Assembly (NCBI GenBank): GCA_037957365.1
Contig: JARHVA010000459.1
Location: 3,533,501-3,597,500 of the forward strand
DNA length: 64,000 nt
Direction: 5' to 3'
Origin: Torreya grandis
Lineage: Eukaryota; Streptophyta; Pinopsida; Cupressales; Taxaceae
The first letter of the stretch is position 1. Every line of letters starts with the position of its first letter. This document shows positions 35,565 to 46,696 of the stretch, one piece after another. Both the position numbers and the translations under genes were made by a program. The notes beneath the pieces were generated by a model. The model worked only from the letters and a program-made list of their open reading frames with translations. It did not search any database and was not told where the DNA came from.

Positions 35565-36385
35565 ATATCTATCATGAGAATGTAGATATTTAATATTTTC
35601 AAAAAAGTTTGGTTAAGATAATCAAAGTGATAAAAAATATTAAATACACACTAGGACCTCATAGCTCAACAAAATTCTAAAGATACTATAAATTTATAAA
35701 TTTTCACACCATGAAAACCTCCTTTGTAGCTTGATAATTATTGAGATGTAGCTTTTATGTAGCTTTTAGATGGTATCTATCAATGCAAATTTAAAGTTAA
35801 GAATATTCGTAAAAGCTATGGATCATGAAGACTTTGATCAAAGAGTATCTATTGATGAACAATTTTATCTTGGTAAAATGCCATGGCTTGACTATATCAC
35901 TTGAACATGAGAATAGTGATGTGAATCATCTTATTTATAACAAAACCAAATTAATTAGGATCCTTCATCTTGAATTCAAGATGAACAATTACCAAAGGGT
36001 TATTAAGTGTGCACATGGATAAAAAATTTGAATCAATGATGTAATCCCTTAATCTCAATCAAGATGAAGGGTGGAGAATAACATTTACAAATATCAATAA
36101 TAGATGAATATAATCCCTTCATTTCAATCAATATGAAGGGTGGAGGATGTCCATGTGTAACTAACAAAGATGAATGAATGTGTGACCTTAATCTTCTTTA
36201 TAAGATGAAGGGTGGAGCATCCTCTGTAAGAAAGCACATGGATATCAAAGGTGGGACCTTCATCTTGTTTCCAAGATGAAGGGTGCATAATAATCCCACT
36301 TTATTATTAATTCTTTGCATAATTGGTATGCCCTCAATGATTATTCCTAGGATCTCAAGATTCCTTCTTTGCATGAAAATGCCTA
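35565..36385. repeat. Extra block with five related hairpins, absent from the other LTR
   Basis: The flanks align with adjacent sequence near 62,420-62,440 in the right LTR, so these 820 bp are extra. Inside, arms of the type CCTTCATCTTG / CAAGATGAAGG recur as hairpins at 35,963-35,985, 36,046-36,071, 36,115-36,140, 36,186-36,212 and 36,256-36,283. The first is a palindrome with 11-bp arms (TTCATCTTGAA), and the last has a perfect 11-bp stem with a 4-base loop. Four of the five are followed by GGGTGGA or GGGTG. A 65-codon frame (35,825-36,022) shows no domain. Insertion in this LTR or deletion from the other are both possible. Confidence 0.6.
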
Positions 36386-37582
36386 TAGAGAAAGATTAAA
36401 AAGTAGGTTAGTTCATGTCTTAGTAAGGAAAAATAATAATAATCATAAACAACCTAAAATTATAATCCAAATCCCTCAAGGGGTGGTGTCAATGAAATCA
36501 AGAAAATAATTAGGAAAGAAAGACAAGTAATACCCTCCCATAGTGGCCCTCCTTTAAAGATGGTCCATAAACATGTTTGTGCCTAGATTTGGCGATCCAA
36601 GTATTTGTCAATATGGTTGGGAAAACACCTCCATAATATCTTCAAACACCAATGTCTTTAGATCCTTGATTGGTAAATTTGGAGGAAATGGTGAATCTCT
36701 TCTATAAATATTTCTACATAGGTTATTTGCAATATAAAAAATGTGGTCTCTCTTGAAGTTATTTATGCATATTAACATTAAAAAATTAAATATTAAAAGT
36801 TATGGACATGATTCATGTATTTATAAATTTTTCATAAATGTTGAGAATCAATCGTGAACATCCATCTTAAGATCAAGATGTGTGACCAAAGATTAATTCA
36901 ATTCTAGAGGACAAAGCCATTATTATTTTAGAACAAGGGAACATTAATAAGGCATGGGTAATATTAAATATGATATTTATCTCCATTAATATCTAGTTAC
37001 TGACACCTTTTTGATGATGTCATGGGAAATTTCATGGCCTAGATAATTTGAATTATGAATTTCTAATAATAGATATTCAATAAATTTTTATGGATTTTTC
37101 ACTTAAGCTCTTAATCTGATTTGATTTGATAAATTGGTTTACTTAATATTTTGAAAATTTTTGAAATTGGTCACACTTTTAATTAAAATGGTCAAAAATT
37201 TAAATTTGCATGGTCATAATTTTACTAAAGTTGAATCAAAGGATGATAATAGCTATGAATAGTACATTTCCCTATTCAGGGACACCTAGGCACAAATCAA
37301 CACTTATACATGACATGTGAAAATGAATTAGAGCATTTAAATGGTCTAAAATGATAATAAGTTTGATCATAAAATTGATGTGAATTAAATTTAAATAAAA
37401 TAATTATTACATAAAATGCATTTATTGATTCAAGGATATGTGAGTGCAAATAGGCACCTACACACGATGTGTGTAGACAAATTAAAGCATTTTGATGATT
37501 TTGGTCTAGATTGTGCATTATTGTGAAATGTCATTCAAATTTGTAAATTTATCACAATGCTGATAAAAATTGGATGTCTACA

Positions 37583-38790
37583 TTTTTATCTTGTTTGAGA
37601 AGGTGCGGTGATACATCTAGTCAAAGTAATATCTATTTACATAATAAAAAGGTCACTTAAAATGATTATAATTAGAAGAAATAAATTTGTTCTTGCTTTG
37701 TGCTAAATTTTTCATGAGTCATGGAGAAATGGGGATATGAAAAATTCCCAAAATAGTGTTTGGGTGGCCAATAATCCCCCTCTAGGTGAGGATGGAAAAA
37801 AACTAAATATTTGATGGGTTGTCCCTCAATCAAAAGAAAATAATCATGTAACTCAACAAATGAGGTTGAAAATGGAGTAATTATAATAAAATAGTTTGAA
37901 AAATGGAAAAATAGGGAAATAATGAGTGCCCTATGAAGATAACTGGGGGAACAATAGTCTTAGGGGGGAAATTTTGAAAATTTTACTATAATTTTACCCT
38001 TGGGGGTGAAAATCATTCATTTTCATCCTCCACTATTATAATCTAGTGCTCTGATATTTGCATGTGAGGAAGTTGAGGAAAATGGATAATATCCCACACC
38101 ATCAACACCTTAGGGAGTGCATATAAAATTAATAGCTACCATTTCGGAGTGAAGAATTAGTAGGTACCTTTTTTGGTTTTTGAATTATGCATTTAATGAA
38201 TTTATTTTTAGGTGGAAGTAGTATGTTAGGTGATCTCACCATTTATAGAATTTGGCAAAAAATGAGGTCACCATAAGAGCTTAATAGATTTTCCATTCAA
38301 AATGATGAGGTCATGGTATTTTTAGTGGTATCATGGATTAAAATGGTAATGTTTCCACTTAATCTATGACCTCTCTAATTTCAAAAAAATCATTGGCCAA
38401 ATGGTAAGGTTGACAAGTCAAATGGTGATATGGCTTAAAATAGTGAGGCCACCCTAAAAAATGATGATAACACCTTACATATTGGTGAGTTCACAAACCC
38501 ATGAAGTAAAATGATAGGGTCAATCTATGAAATAGAAATATTTCCCTTATAAATGGAGAGATTGCTAAGAAAAAGGTGAGGTCACTAGAAAGACCAAAGT
38601 GAAATAGAAAAAGAGAAAAGGGGGTCAATAAAAGATTAGTCTAGGCCCAAAATTAGAAGAATATAGGTAAAATTGATGAATTAGAGTAAATATAATTGAC
38701 TTAGTTCCTTGTTTTTTGAGTTATAAGAGTGATTTAGGGTCATTATGTCATGTGAGTGATGATATTGAGTTTTACAATGATAAGGCATCT
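37583..38790 (-). other. Element VI 3' noncoding region with degenerate tandem repeats
   Basis: No gene is seen. Between about 38,200 and 38,600 the sequence is a loose series of units such as AATGGTGAGGTCACC with spacing of roughly 30-40 bases and much variation. Confidence 0.45.
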
Positions 38791-38819
38791 AGACAGATGA
38801 GCTTATGGGCCTCATAAAG

Positions 38820-40100
38820 GTGGTAGAGTTATATCACCTTGCTCAACTAGTAGTGATTCATGTGGATCAAGCCTATTAGTTGATGTTTGAAGAGAGGTGG
38901 TACTTAAAAACCTCAATGTTCCATTTTATAACTAAGGAGGCCAAAGTGACCTTAAAGGATGTTCATAGGATATTAAAAGTGTCTATACAAGGCCAAAGGA
39001 TCTCTGGATGTTAATAGGCTAATTAGGTGTGTTAGAGGACTCGATTGGTGTGACTAAGCTAGAGGTATTGGATGGGAAAATAGATATAAATAGACTCAAG
39101 GACCTATCTTATACACTATACCTTAGAACAAGAGTATCAGTGGTAAGGGTGCTAGTAGTGACACCAACACTAGCTCATGGGACAGTTCCCCCAGAGGTTT
39201 TTATTTCGATGGCTCTTGTCAGCAGAGTTTTGTTTTCATACAAGAGTGGATGGTTATTCTAGATTATCATGATTGGAGTGGTATAATATATGTATTATCA
39301 TGTTATATAATTTGGATGGGGGACCATACTTCTAGTGTAGATATATTGATATTTTCATAAAATAGCCTATCACATAAGGTGAAGTATCGATCATAGTACA
39401 ATACTTTAGGTCTAGGCTTGGGAGCATATAATGATCAAGTTATGAGTGGGGCTAACATATCAATGGGGACCCAAGGATATAGTGAAATTTAGGTGGTATC
39501 TGATAGGCCCATGATATCATACCACCTTGGGGACTTGTATTTTTACTAGTAGACCATATACAATATAGTCAATGGTGAGTTTATTTGGTGGCTATATTTG
39601 GCGATGCTATTTTACTAGATTGAGGACATATTTATCATTAGGTTCATAATCATAGCTTGCTATATCATAGGTCACCATGAATTTGGAGTAAAGAGATATA
39701 AATTAGATTTTTTACAAAGATATCTCAATTTATAATAGGATATTCTTGAGGGTCCACACTTCTTTTCTTATGTGACCCATGAGATTAGAGAGTGGGGCCT
39801 ATCCGTGCCCTAAGACTAGGCTGTGACAAATTTTGGTAGATTCTAACATATACTATGGGACTATGTAGGTGAGGTAATATATGCTAGCATGATAGATGCC
39901 TATACATCATGGTGGGTTGGTGCTTGACCTATTTGATTGACTAGGCAACAGTCTCAATAGCCAATCTTGCATTAAATATGGGTTAGATAGGGATCAAGCC
40001 CTAATATAGTGATAAGTTCAGGTGCTAATTCACCTAATGATACCATAAGCTATCCCATTATAATTTTTTCATGCACAATTGTAACAGGACCCTCTAGGAA
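38820..40100 (+). pseudogene. Plant mobile domain (PMD)-like gene relic, antisense to element VI
   Basis: The plus strand from 38,820 reads VELYHLAQLVVIHVDQAY, a stop, then LMFEERWYLKTSMFHFITKE, AKVTLKDVHRILKVSIQG. This fits the N-terminus of the plant mobile domain (aminotransferase-like) family, in which L..L....D..L..ALVERW..ET.TFHLP.GE.TVTL.DV..IL.(V/L)PI.G is typical. A 77-codon frame (39,029-39,262) follows after a frameshift. Later coding-like pieces around 39,750-39,930 (EGPHFFSY, WGLSVP, IDAYTSWW) are less certain. Stops and shifts make it a pseudogene. It lies between integrase and the middle LTR of element VI on the opposite strand, and extra antisense frames in that position are known in TAT-lineage elements such as Grande. 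A captured host gene fragment is the alternative. Confidence 0.6.
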
Positions 40101-41015
40101 TACAAATATGGTTGAGGTAGTAGGTGGGTAGGATATAAAGATGGGTGAGGCACTATATGGAAATAGGGACCATAAGACAAGGATAAGAGAGGCCAAGACT
40201 TATGGTATGATGATGTATATATAGGTAAAAGGGAAGAAGGAACATCTAGTATAAATAGGTCCATAGATGACTAAGATTTGATTGATAAGTAATAGAGGGA
40301 GATTACTACATGATTATCATATATTGGAAACTTTCAAAGTGATATAACTAGATTTACTGTAGAGTTATCTAATACACAAGGTAAGACAACTTGAATTCTA
40401 GGATTGATTACAACCAAGGATGTCAAGATCACTAAACTAATGGGATAGGTGGCCTAGATGACATGCATATAGGCCTAGTTAGTTACCCAACATGTATAAC
40501 TTATGTTAGTGACCAATGAGTGAGATAGAGATAACAGTGATCAGGAGCATTTGATATCTTAGGTAGAGAGGCTAATTGAGGAGTGGGACAAGGCTTGATG
40601 AGCTAGTACAAATGATAGCTCATCTAGATCATTCATCTATGTGTTTATAACTAGGGATTATGACTTACATGGAAAATACAATGTCTTATAGGTTATATGA
40701 GGTTATAGTCCTAGTAGAGAGGAGAGATCCATCGTATATAGACTATTCAAGATCATAGTAGAATAGTAGGGCTTTTAAGTCTAGACATATATATAGGTCT
40801 AGGCATATGATCAAGTTATGTCATTTAGTGTAATAATTATATTGATAGTGGGTAGTAATGGGTACACCACTACCATGCTCACCACCATTTCTAGCATCAA
40901 GCACAAGCCAAAGTTTTCGTTAGACTCCCCTAAGGGATGGCCAGGATTAGAGCTAATTTTGTATCTTTATATTGTATATGAGATGTATAAATATTCTCTT
41001 GATCTTTAAACCATG

Positions 41016-41018
<3 letters not shown>
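40101..41018 (+). other. Region downstream of the PMD relic, no gene recognised
   Basis: Scattered short open frames (for example 40,818-41,009) have no recognised domain. It may be the decayed C-terminal half of the PMD relic. Confidence 0.3.

Positions 41019-41067
<49 letters not shown>
41019..41067. repeat. TG microsatellite
   Basis: An uninterrupted TG run of about 49 bases. Confidence 0.97.
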
Positions 41068-41069
<2 letters not shown>

Positions 41070-42303
41070 ATTCATTTTTGGCTCATAACTACTTATACAT
41101 GTACTATTAATATTATTTATGTTGCATGATCCTTGTCACTCTTTTTATGGTATATGATAGTGTTAGGAGATGCACATCCTTATTTAGCATGTGGATGTTA
41201 ATTTTTTTATGTCTCTATTTGATGTATGACTAGATTTTAGAGGATAGTTTAGGATATACATGTCTTAAACCAATCATATAAATGGACATTATGAATCAAT
41301 GTGTATGTTAGGATATGCATGTCTCATATAGAGAGTCTTTTTTGTTTCCAATGTTTTTTCCTTTGTTGTGTGTGTGATATCTTATTTAGGTAGTAGATAT
41401 GTAGTATAGTTCTTTTAGATATCTTATTTGGTGGTGCCACATTGACTATTGGACTTTAGATAACTTGGTGTTTGCTTATGAAAAATGAAATTATGCATCA
41501 TAAGTATGAATAACCTATAATAAAATTGTATTTCATTTGTGAATAGATTGGTTCAAATGTGAATATTTAAAACTAGATATAATGATTAAAAATACCAAAA
41601 CCAAAGTTACAAGAATTTATATTTGAACAAAATAAAATAAAATAAAAAGATAAAAAGAAGCATTTAAATATAAAATGTAACCAACCTAAAATCAAGACAT
41701 GAATCATTAGGATTTAAGCGAGCAAAAGAATGTACTAAAACACAAACAAGGAAATAAAAAATGTAAATACAAATTTAAATAATTAAATCCCAAGTTAAGG
41801 CCAAACTCAAAAGGTTTACAAAATTTATTCCAACACAACGCTAAAAATAAATAAAATATCCCAATAAACAAAATACACAACAAAACACTAATAAACAAAT
41901 GCACAAAAAACACTAATAATATAAAAGTAAACAAAATAATAATTTTAAATAACACATAAATAATGGTTAATCACAATGTTATTACAAACATAAGATAAAA
42001 TGTTCACATATGTGTAATAGAGGTGTTAATCTTGATGATTGGGTGAGCCATAAAGATAGGTAATAATGACACCAATACAATAACACAAGGATAATTAGTA
42101 TAAATTTGCCACTATGCTATAGGTAAATAATGACACAAAATAAACAAAATTGGGGGATAGAAGAAAAGGAAGGGGTAGTTGAGCTAACTCCAGATGCACT
42201 AGGCAAGTAGACATTACCTACATAGTTCCATAGATTTAAATTCGAACATGAACTTTAGGATAAATGTATTTATCCCAAGGTATAAGATAGAATAAAATCA
42301 AGG
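41068..42303. other. Element VI interior left of the element VII insertion, no gene
   Basis: AT-rich with many stops. No domain, RNA gene or clear repeat is seen, apart from AAAATA runs near 41,630. Confidence 0.35.
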
Positions 42304-42308
42304 ATAAG
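42304..42308 (+). repeat. Target-site duplication ATAAG, left copy (element VII)
   Basis: ATAAG precedes TGTTG of the left LTR and recurs at 50,432-50,436 after CAACA-type sequence of the right LTR, fixing both ends of element VII. Confidence 0.85.
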
Positions 42309-42719
42309 TGTTGTACCCCAAAAAGTATCACTCATTTTTGGGACAAAATTTGAACTATTTTGGTCCTACAAACCAAAATTGTCTCTTCCCTTTCCAAAAT
42401 TTGTCCTGGGCATTCAAATTCTTCATTTTTCAAGATTCTCAGGAATCTACGGACTCTACAAGCTTGAATCTATGGATTTTGCAAGCTTGAATCTATGGAA
42501 TCAATAGCAAAATAAAATCTACAGACTCTGTAAGCCAAGTTCAACGGGATTTACAAGTTGATTTCTATGGACTTGGTTTCTATGGACTCTGTAGGTAGGT
42601 TCATTTCTACAGGTTCAAAGGCTTCTACAGGCGGGCTCAATCAAAAGAATCAGTTTCCAACACTTAGTCATTTTTGGGATTGGTTTAGCACCTTGGTTCA
42701 ATCAAAAATTTCCATCAGC

Positions 42720-43265
42720 AAGCATCTAAGCAAGGATTCAACCATTGAACCATTGAACCTTGAACCATTTTGGTTTAACGGGTTTAACAAGTTCAAAGGT
42801 TCAACGTCATCAGCAAGAGTTAAGCACTTCATCAAGGTTCAAAGTTCAACTACTTCAAGGGGAAATGGCTTCAAAATAGTTATCAAAAATAAGAAGGCTT
42901 GAACCATTTAACCATTGAACCAATTTGGTTTAAAGGTTCAACGGGTTCAAGGTTCAATAGGTTCAACACTTTTGGTTCAATGAAGGAATTTCCAAAGGAC
43001 TTAGCCAAATCAAAGGGAATGAACCATTGAACCAAAGCTTGGTTCAATAGTTGGTTCAATGCTTTAGTTCAATTAAATGGTTCACTCAGTTGGTTCATCA
43101 AATGGTTCATCCGCTTGGTTCAAAGCTTGGTTCATTGGCTTAGGTCAAAGCTTGGTTCATCAGCTTGGTTCAATCAAAGGGATCATCAGCTTGGTTCAAA
43201 GCTTGGTTCAAAGCTTGGTTCAATGGATTGGTTCAAAAGAGAGGTTTAAAGCAAAAGTTCAAGAG
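42720..43265. repeat. Dense GGTTCAA / TTGAACC repeat block, left LTR
   Basis: The first part mixes AACCATTGAACC-type units with GGTTCAA, and from about 43,020 nearly all are GGTTCAA or GGTTCAT spaced 12-17 bases. Exact GTTCAAAGC occurs at 43,118, 43,194 and 43,206. The right LTR has the same block at about 48,125-48,650. Confidence 0.85.
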
Positions 43266-44299
43266 AGCTTCCCGAAGGACAAGTTCCCTTGTGGAGGACA
43301 CTTGGTTGACAAAAGCACCCTTTGAAAGGGTCATTTTCAAAGAACTTGCAAAGGTAAATTCTTTCAGATTTTTATTTAAGGTAGTTGAAAAAATCTAAGG
43401 CATAATTCCTTCAAAAATTTTGTTTGAAGAAATTCCTTTAGACAAAAAGTTTGAAAGAATTCAAGAAAGAAGTTACGGGTAGAAAGCCCAAAGAAATTTC
43501 CAAAGAGGCAAAGTGATCGAAACAATTTCACAGACTTTCTGTCTGCAGGAAATATCCACAGACTTTTTGTCTACGGGAATTTGTTCATAGACTTTTTGTC
43601 CATGGGAATTTGTCCATGGAAAAATCCCAGGGAAAATGCCCATGGAAAAATCTTGGGGAAAATGTCCATGGAGAAACCCTAGGGAAAATGTCTATGGGAA
43701 TTGTCTGCAGGAAATATTCATGGGAAATGTCTGCGAGAGACTCCAAAGAAAAGGCTGCCAAAGGACCCCAAAGGGTAGGTGCCCTTGTGAGGGACTCTCA
43801 GCTACCAAATTGAAGGAAACTCCCCCAAAGCTGAAGGGTCACCTTCCCTTTGGGAGGATACAAAATAGGAGAGTTGAAGAAGGACCAAGGGATGACGTGC
43901 CTGAAGACATCAAATTCAAGAACAATGAACTAGTCATTGAAAGCATATTGATGGGTGCACAAACATCAATTTCCAAGCTCATAAAATAGTTGTTGATCCT
44001 TGTAATCTATAGACTCAAATGCATTCACAGGCTTTAAGGCCAAGATCAGTAGTAATTGATTAAGGAACAGAGTATCAAATTGAATGAAGGACCTGATTCA
44101 ATTAACCAGAAAAGGAGGAACGATGAAGAAGGATCAGATCGCTAGGTGGACATTGAAAGATGCAAAATTTCAATAGCATGACTTGTTTCTCTCCATTGAG
44201 AAAAAAAGTGGGTAGATGCCCCTAAATTCTAGCCTATCTTCTTAACAAATTTCAATGCAACATGATGTGTTACTATTCCTGAGTCCTTCTTGAAGAGGC

Positions 44300-44308
44300 T
44301 ATATAAGG
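44300..44308 (+). promoter_or_regulatory. Element VII 5' LTR TATA box
   Basis: TATATAAGG in the context GAGGCTATATAAGGGA is preserved at 49,672-49,680 in the other LTR, although nearby sequence has diverged. It lies about 780 bp before the LTR end, so transcription would start near 44,330-44,340. The start itself is not visible. Confidence 0.6.
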
Positions 44309-45088
44309 GAGTCTCTTTTATTGTAAATATATCTCTTTCTGATAATTAAAATTGAAACTCTAACCAAATTTAAAGACATTACTAAGACTTTGAGCTCAAA
44401 TTGTTGATCATATTTTGTTATTGGAATAATAAATCAAGTGAGTTTTCAAACTTTGTGTTGTGATATCTTTGTTGTTGGGGAAACTGTTCTTATGTCTTTT
44501 TCCTTAATATATTTTTTGTTCCTTTAATTCAACAAGCAAGATTAGTTAAATTGTCAAGGTGTCCTAAAGTCAATTATGGAGAGACTTTGTGCCCCCATAA
44601 TTACCTTTCAGTGTGTTTTATTTTAATTTCTATATAAAGGACCTTGGGATGACTTTGTGCCCTCATTGTCCTTCGTATCTCACTCTTGGGAAATTCAGGT
44701 GGAGACTTTATGTTGCATCTTGATTTGTTGGTTGTTAAATCCTTAGTTACATTTTACAATTACTACCTGGAGTATTCTTGTGGCTTGATGAATAGTACTT
44801 CTGAAATAAGAGGAGTGCTTTCTGTCATTTTCCTTGAGTTTCTCCTTTGATCCGCATGCATCATCTCTAAAAAAAGCAAGATGGATGGTTTGTCCTACCC
44901 TTGAGTATTATTTATTGTTTATATATATAACATATCTATATGGAACCTCCCCTTGATGAGAGGAGAGATTAGTCCCTTTTTGATGTAGTAAACCTACACA
45001 TTTGGATGACTGATCTTCTTTCTTTGGCTGATCAGACCTATTTTGTTTATCAGTATGTTGATAGACAAAATATTCAACCAACAGTTTT

Positions 45089-45106
45089 TGGCAACTCTGT
45101 TAGGGA
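45089..45106 (+). other. Element VII primer-binding site, tRNA-Arg type
   Basis: TGGCAACTCTGTTAGGGA starts five bases after the LTR. It matches the tRNA-Arg site used by Ogre-like elements (TGGCGACTCCGCTGGGGA) except for four G-to-A or C-to-T changes. The leader to about 45,400 has no gene. Confidence 0.7.
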
Positions 45107-45405
45107 ATGAACGTGTAGTCTGAAACCTCAAGTTTCAAATTGAAGCAGTTCCTTCCCTTATCCATTATATAGACTCTAGCAAATCCATTCTGTGTCTTAC
45201 CCATTATCATTATAGCCTTACCATCTTCTTCAACCTCCATTATTTTATCTGGTCTGTAAAACCAAAGCTACTAGGAAAGAGTGTGCAGTTTGAAGCCTCA
45301 AGCTGAAGCAGAGCTAGTCCTTTTCCATTTTTGTTCTGCAATCTAGCCACTCCATCTAGATTTTTTATCTCTATTTTTCTTAATTAAATCATGGTAATTT
45401 AAGGC

Positions 45406-46186
45406 CCCTGGGGTAACTCTTTTGGCCCACTCAGCTTAACTCCACCTCTTCATGAACTCCCATGTAGTTTAAGAAAGAATTTCCCCAAATTCTTTGGTGA
45501 TGGGATAGTTCACCTTGATGAACACATTGCAGACTTCAACATAGCCTATGGTGTTATAGGGGTGGAATTTGAAGACATGGTAGTCAGAATTTTTGTGTAG
45601 ACACTACAAGGTGCTACTATAGACTGGTTCTACCATCTACAAGCTAGATCAATGACTGACTGGGATACACTCAAAGCCAAGTTTGAAGCAAGGTTTAAGC
45701 CTACAGAAGATGCACATGCCTTGCTAGCCTAGCTCACTCAGATGAAGAAATAACCTCATGAGCCTATGAGGGATTTTATTACCAAGTTTGACAAGCTGAG
45801 GCACAAGATTCCCATGGTCACCCAGCTGACACCTCAAAACCTCAAATGCTTCTTCATCAACTCACAACTACCTGAACATAGACCTTGCTACTACTTAGGA
45901 CTTAGCTACTGAGGTAGAAGATGACCTTATCTTGGTAGGAAAGATAAGGAGAGACCCAAATAGAGGCAAACCCTCTTCATCTTTTGAATACTCACCCACA
46001 GTCACCATTAACCCAATGGTAAAAAAGATGGAAAATGAATTGCTAGCCTTGAAAAGGCAAATGGCACAAGGTATGTCTTTTGCTTCTCTATATAATTATA
46101 TGCCAAGGAGGACATTCCTTAATCAACCATATCAAGGCAACACTGCTAGAAGTCAAGGGCAACCAAATCATCTTCCCCCCCCATAA
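45406..46186 (+). pseudogene. Element VII gag (broken)
   Basis: The plus strand reads PKFFGDGIVHLDEHIADFNI, then EFEDMVVRIFV, a stop, TLQGATIDWFYHLQARSMTD, WDTLKAKFEARFKPTEDAHA and MRDFITKFDKLRHKIP. This is a clear Ty3 capsid-like gag domain with the conserved LQGAA.DWFYHL.....W..... F..RF pattern. At least four in-frame stops are present. A final open piece (45,932-46,186) has a short helical stretch (MENELLALKRQMAQ) and a polar tail. No zinc knuckle was found before the Pro-rich end. Confidence 0.8.
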
Positions 46187-46696
46187 AGGAGCCTTATCCT
46201 TGAAGCACCTCCAACCAAATTAATAGTTGGATATCTAGAAATAGAACATGTTTCCTATTTTTAACCCAAGTTCAAGAAATAAAATGGCAATGATCTCTTC
46301 AAAGAGGATCTAAAAGAATCAGCTGGCGACTCCCACATTGGTTTCTTGAATTACTAGGATGAACCCAAAAGTGAAGGTGAAGCAGTCAAAGGATCATACA
46401 TAGTATTCACCAGGTCCTAGAATTAGTTAGCCCAGTAGGTTGACAAAGAGAAGACAGAGGAGTGACCCCAACCAACAATTTCAATTGCTAAGTAGAGAAC
46501 CCCTCTTCTTTTTTAGTCAAAGGATGCAGTGATTGCCAAAGAAGTAAGTACATCAAACATCTCTACACCTTTTACTTCAAATTCACAAACCAGTCCTCCC
46601 CCTCCTAGAAACCAAAAAGATTAACTCCCATCCTCTCTTCCAAGTCCATCTCAGTCATTTGCCATGATTGATCATGTCAAGAAATCCAAAATTTAG
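46187..46696 (+). other. Element VII decayed linker after gag
   Basis: Coding-like composition with stops and several Pro/Ser-rich pieces. No protease active site is visible. It probably contains the deletion joint between gag and the RNase H fragment. Confidence 0.35.

Larger units (their letters stand above)
33620..37582 (-). repeat. Element VI middle LTR, shared between two copies
   Basis: The LTR begins (in element sense) TGTAGACATCCAA at 37,582. It aligns with 60,840-63,626 in blocks, for example ACCCTCCCATAGTG at 36,532 and 62,581 and GGAGATGAAATC at 34,136 and 61,379. It is longer than the right LTR because of a microsatellite (34,790-35,155) and an extra block (about 35,565-36,385). 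Removing both leaves about 2.77 kb, close to the right LTR's 2.79 kb. To its right a purine-rich run (CAAGATAAAAA in sense) could be a polypurine tract, and to its left lies gag. It can therefore serve as the 3' LTR of one copy and the 5' LTR of the next. Confidence 0.7.
42309..45083 (+). repeat. Element VII 5' LTR
   Basis: The LTR begins TGTTG and ends CAACA, a perfect 5-base inverted end. It contains three blocks of degenerate short repeats: AATCTATGGACTCT-like units (42,430-42,640), GGTTCAA/TTGAACC units (42,720-43,265), and TTTTTGTCCATGGGAA-like units (43,520-43,740). A TATA box is at 44,300. Repeated GACTTTGTGCCC occurs in the part after the TATA box. Short open frames in the repeats are chance. 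Confidence 0.9.

Noticed and set aside
38820..39270. A functional host PMD gene
   Set aside because: In-frame stops after the first 20 residues and again after the conserved block, with frameshifts, exclude an intact gene. It is kept only as a relic.
42558..43398. Several open frames rich in SSAWFKAWF-like residues in the element VII LTR, and their counterparts at 48,152-48,702
   Set aside because: They translate the GGTTCAA repeat block. Unit lengths differ between copies and no domain is present.
43610..43989. Open frames at 43,610-43,989 in the same LTR
   Set aside because: They come from the GTCCATGGGAA repeats, overlap in two registers and are broken in the other LTR.
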